This document shows, piece after piece, positions 63,709 through 64,000 of a stretch of 64,000 nucleotides of DNA. Both the position numbers and the translations under genes were made by a program. Position 1 is the stretch's first letter. Each line of letters starts with the position of its first letter. The DNA is taken from the NCBI RefSeq assembly GCF_027533625.1, contig NZ_JAQAGZ010000007.1, positions 1 through 64,000 on the forward strand, in the 5' to 3' direction. The notes below the pieces were generated by a model that worked only from the letters and a program-made list of their open reading frames with translations, was not told where the DNA came from and did no database searches. Source of the DNA: Paenibacillus gyeongsangnamensis (GTDB taxonomy: Bacteria; Bacillota; Bacilli; Paenibacillales; NBRC-103111).

Positions 63709-64000
63709 TTACGGGAGACTCTCGAAAATGACCCGATCAACCGCCGCTTTCGTTTTCAAAGCAACTTCGTCAGGCGGCAGCAGGGGCAATTCTTTGCTGA
63801 ACGTTTCCACGGAAACGAAGCTGTCATAACCGATCTGCTTGAGCGAGGTCAGCATCGTCTTTAGATCAATGATGCCTTCTCCCGGCAGTAGCCGTTCGCT
63901 GTCGATTTGTTCGTCAGCCGGCTTATTAGGCGCATCATTGATATGCACCAGTATGATTTGATCTGCCGTCAGTGCCAGTATGTCTTCCTTTGCCGCATAG
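63709..64000 (-). CDS. sugar phosphate isomerase/epimerase, partial at window edge
   Basis: The last 97 codons of a TIM-barrel protein run into the window end in the same frame (DILALTADQIILVHIND before 63948). Motifs seen: VHINDAP, LPGEGIIDLKTML and FVSVETFSKEL, typical of the IolE/xylose isomerase-like family. The N-terminal two-thirds lie outside the window. Confidence 0.85.
   Translation of the reverse strand, partial: YAAKEDILALTADQIILVHINDAPNKPADEQIDSERLLPGEGIIDLKTMLTSLKQIGYDSFVSVETFSKELPLLPPDEVALKTKAAVDRVIFESLP

Overview
The window looks like Bacillota chromosome, most probably Paenibacillus or a close relative. Support comes from strong AGGAGG-type ribosome binding sites, several TTG/GTG starts, an LplB/LplC-type sugar ABC importer beside GH2 and GH3 glycosidases, an SwrC-like RND pump with a TetR regulator, and a BirA-type biotin operator. 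No rRNA, tRNA or CRISPR array was seen.

From about 0.3 to 50.2 kb lies what reads as one large biosynthetic gene cluster. (a) 0.3-4.8 kb, AT-rich, minus strand: a frameshifted AMP ligase, an acyl-CoA dehydrogenase-like flavoprotein, a PabB-PabC fusion and a truncated pabA. This looks like supply and activation of an aminobenzoate-type building block. (b) 5.1-6.4 kb: an MFS exporter. (c) 6.4-12.3 kb: a complete biotin operon bioA-bioD-bioB-bioF-bioH-like-bioC behind a BirA operator. (d) 12.5-13.3 kb: a TIM-barrel isomerase-like gene. (e) 13.4-20.6 kb: an RND pump, its TetR and adaptor, an MBL hydrolase, a P-loop protein and a small membrane protein. (f) 20.7-38.5 kb, a long minus-strand operon: a single-chain KS-CLF, ACP, two CrtI-like flavoenzymes, two SDRs, KASIII, FkbH-like glyceryl-ACP synthase, a second ACP, a lipoyl-less E2-type acyltransferase, an enoyl-CoA hydratase homologue, FabZ, AcpS, FabD and AccD-A-B-C. 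(g) 40.6-41.9 kb: MBL hydrolase plus TetR. (h) 42.1-48.2 kb: glycosyltransferase, RmlB, RmlA, 3-aminotransferase, 3,4-ketoisomerase and a flavin monooxygenase. (i) 48.4-50.2 kb: an ABC exporter.

The gene order KASIII / FkbH / ACP / E2-like acyltransferase is that of the tetronate cassette known from actinomycete spirotetronate and agglomerin clusters. Combined with a reducing type II PKS set and a 3-amino-3,6-dideoxyhexose pathway, it suggests a glycosylated polyenoyl tetronate, possibly with an aminobenzoate part. The product structure is inference. The cluster carries its own routes to malonyl-CoA (ACC), biotin, malonyl-ACP (FabD) and holo-ACP (AcpS).

A 15-bp palindrome, ACTAATnnnATTAGT, occurs in the control regions of the ligase, KS-CLF, MBL-TetR, sugar and ABC transcription units. 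In four promoters it lies between the -35 and -10 boxes. It is probably the operator of the cluster TetR (41362-41943), and it ties the outer parts of the cluster into one regulon.

From 50.3 kb onward the content is ordinary carbohydrate metabolism: a decayed beta-phosphoglucomutase gene, GH3 and GH2 enzymes, a tyrosine phosphatase, a sugar ABC importer with a TetR, IS3 debris, two aldo/keto reductases and the end of a sugar-phosphate isomerase gene cut by the window edge.
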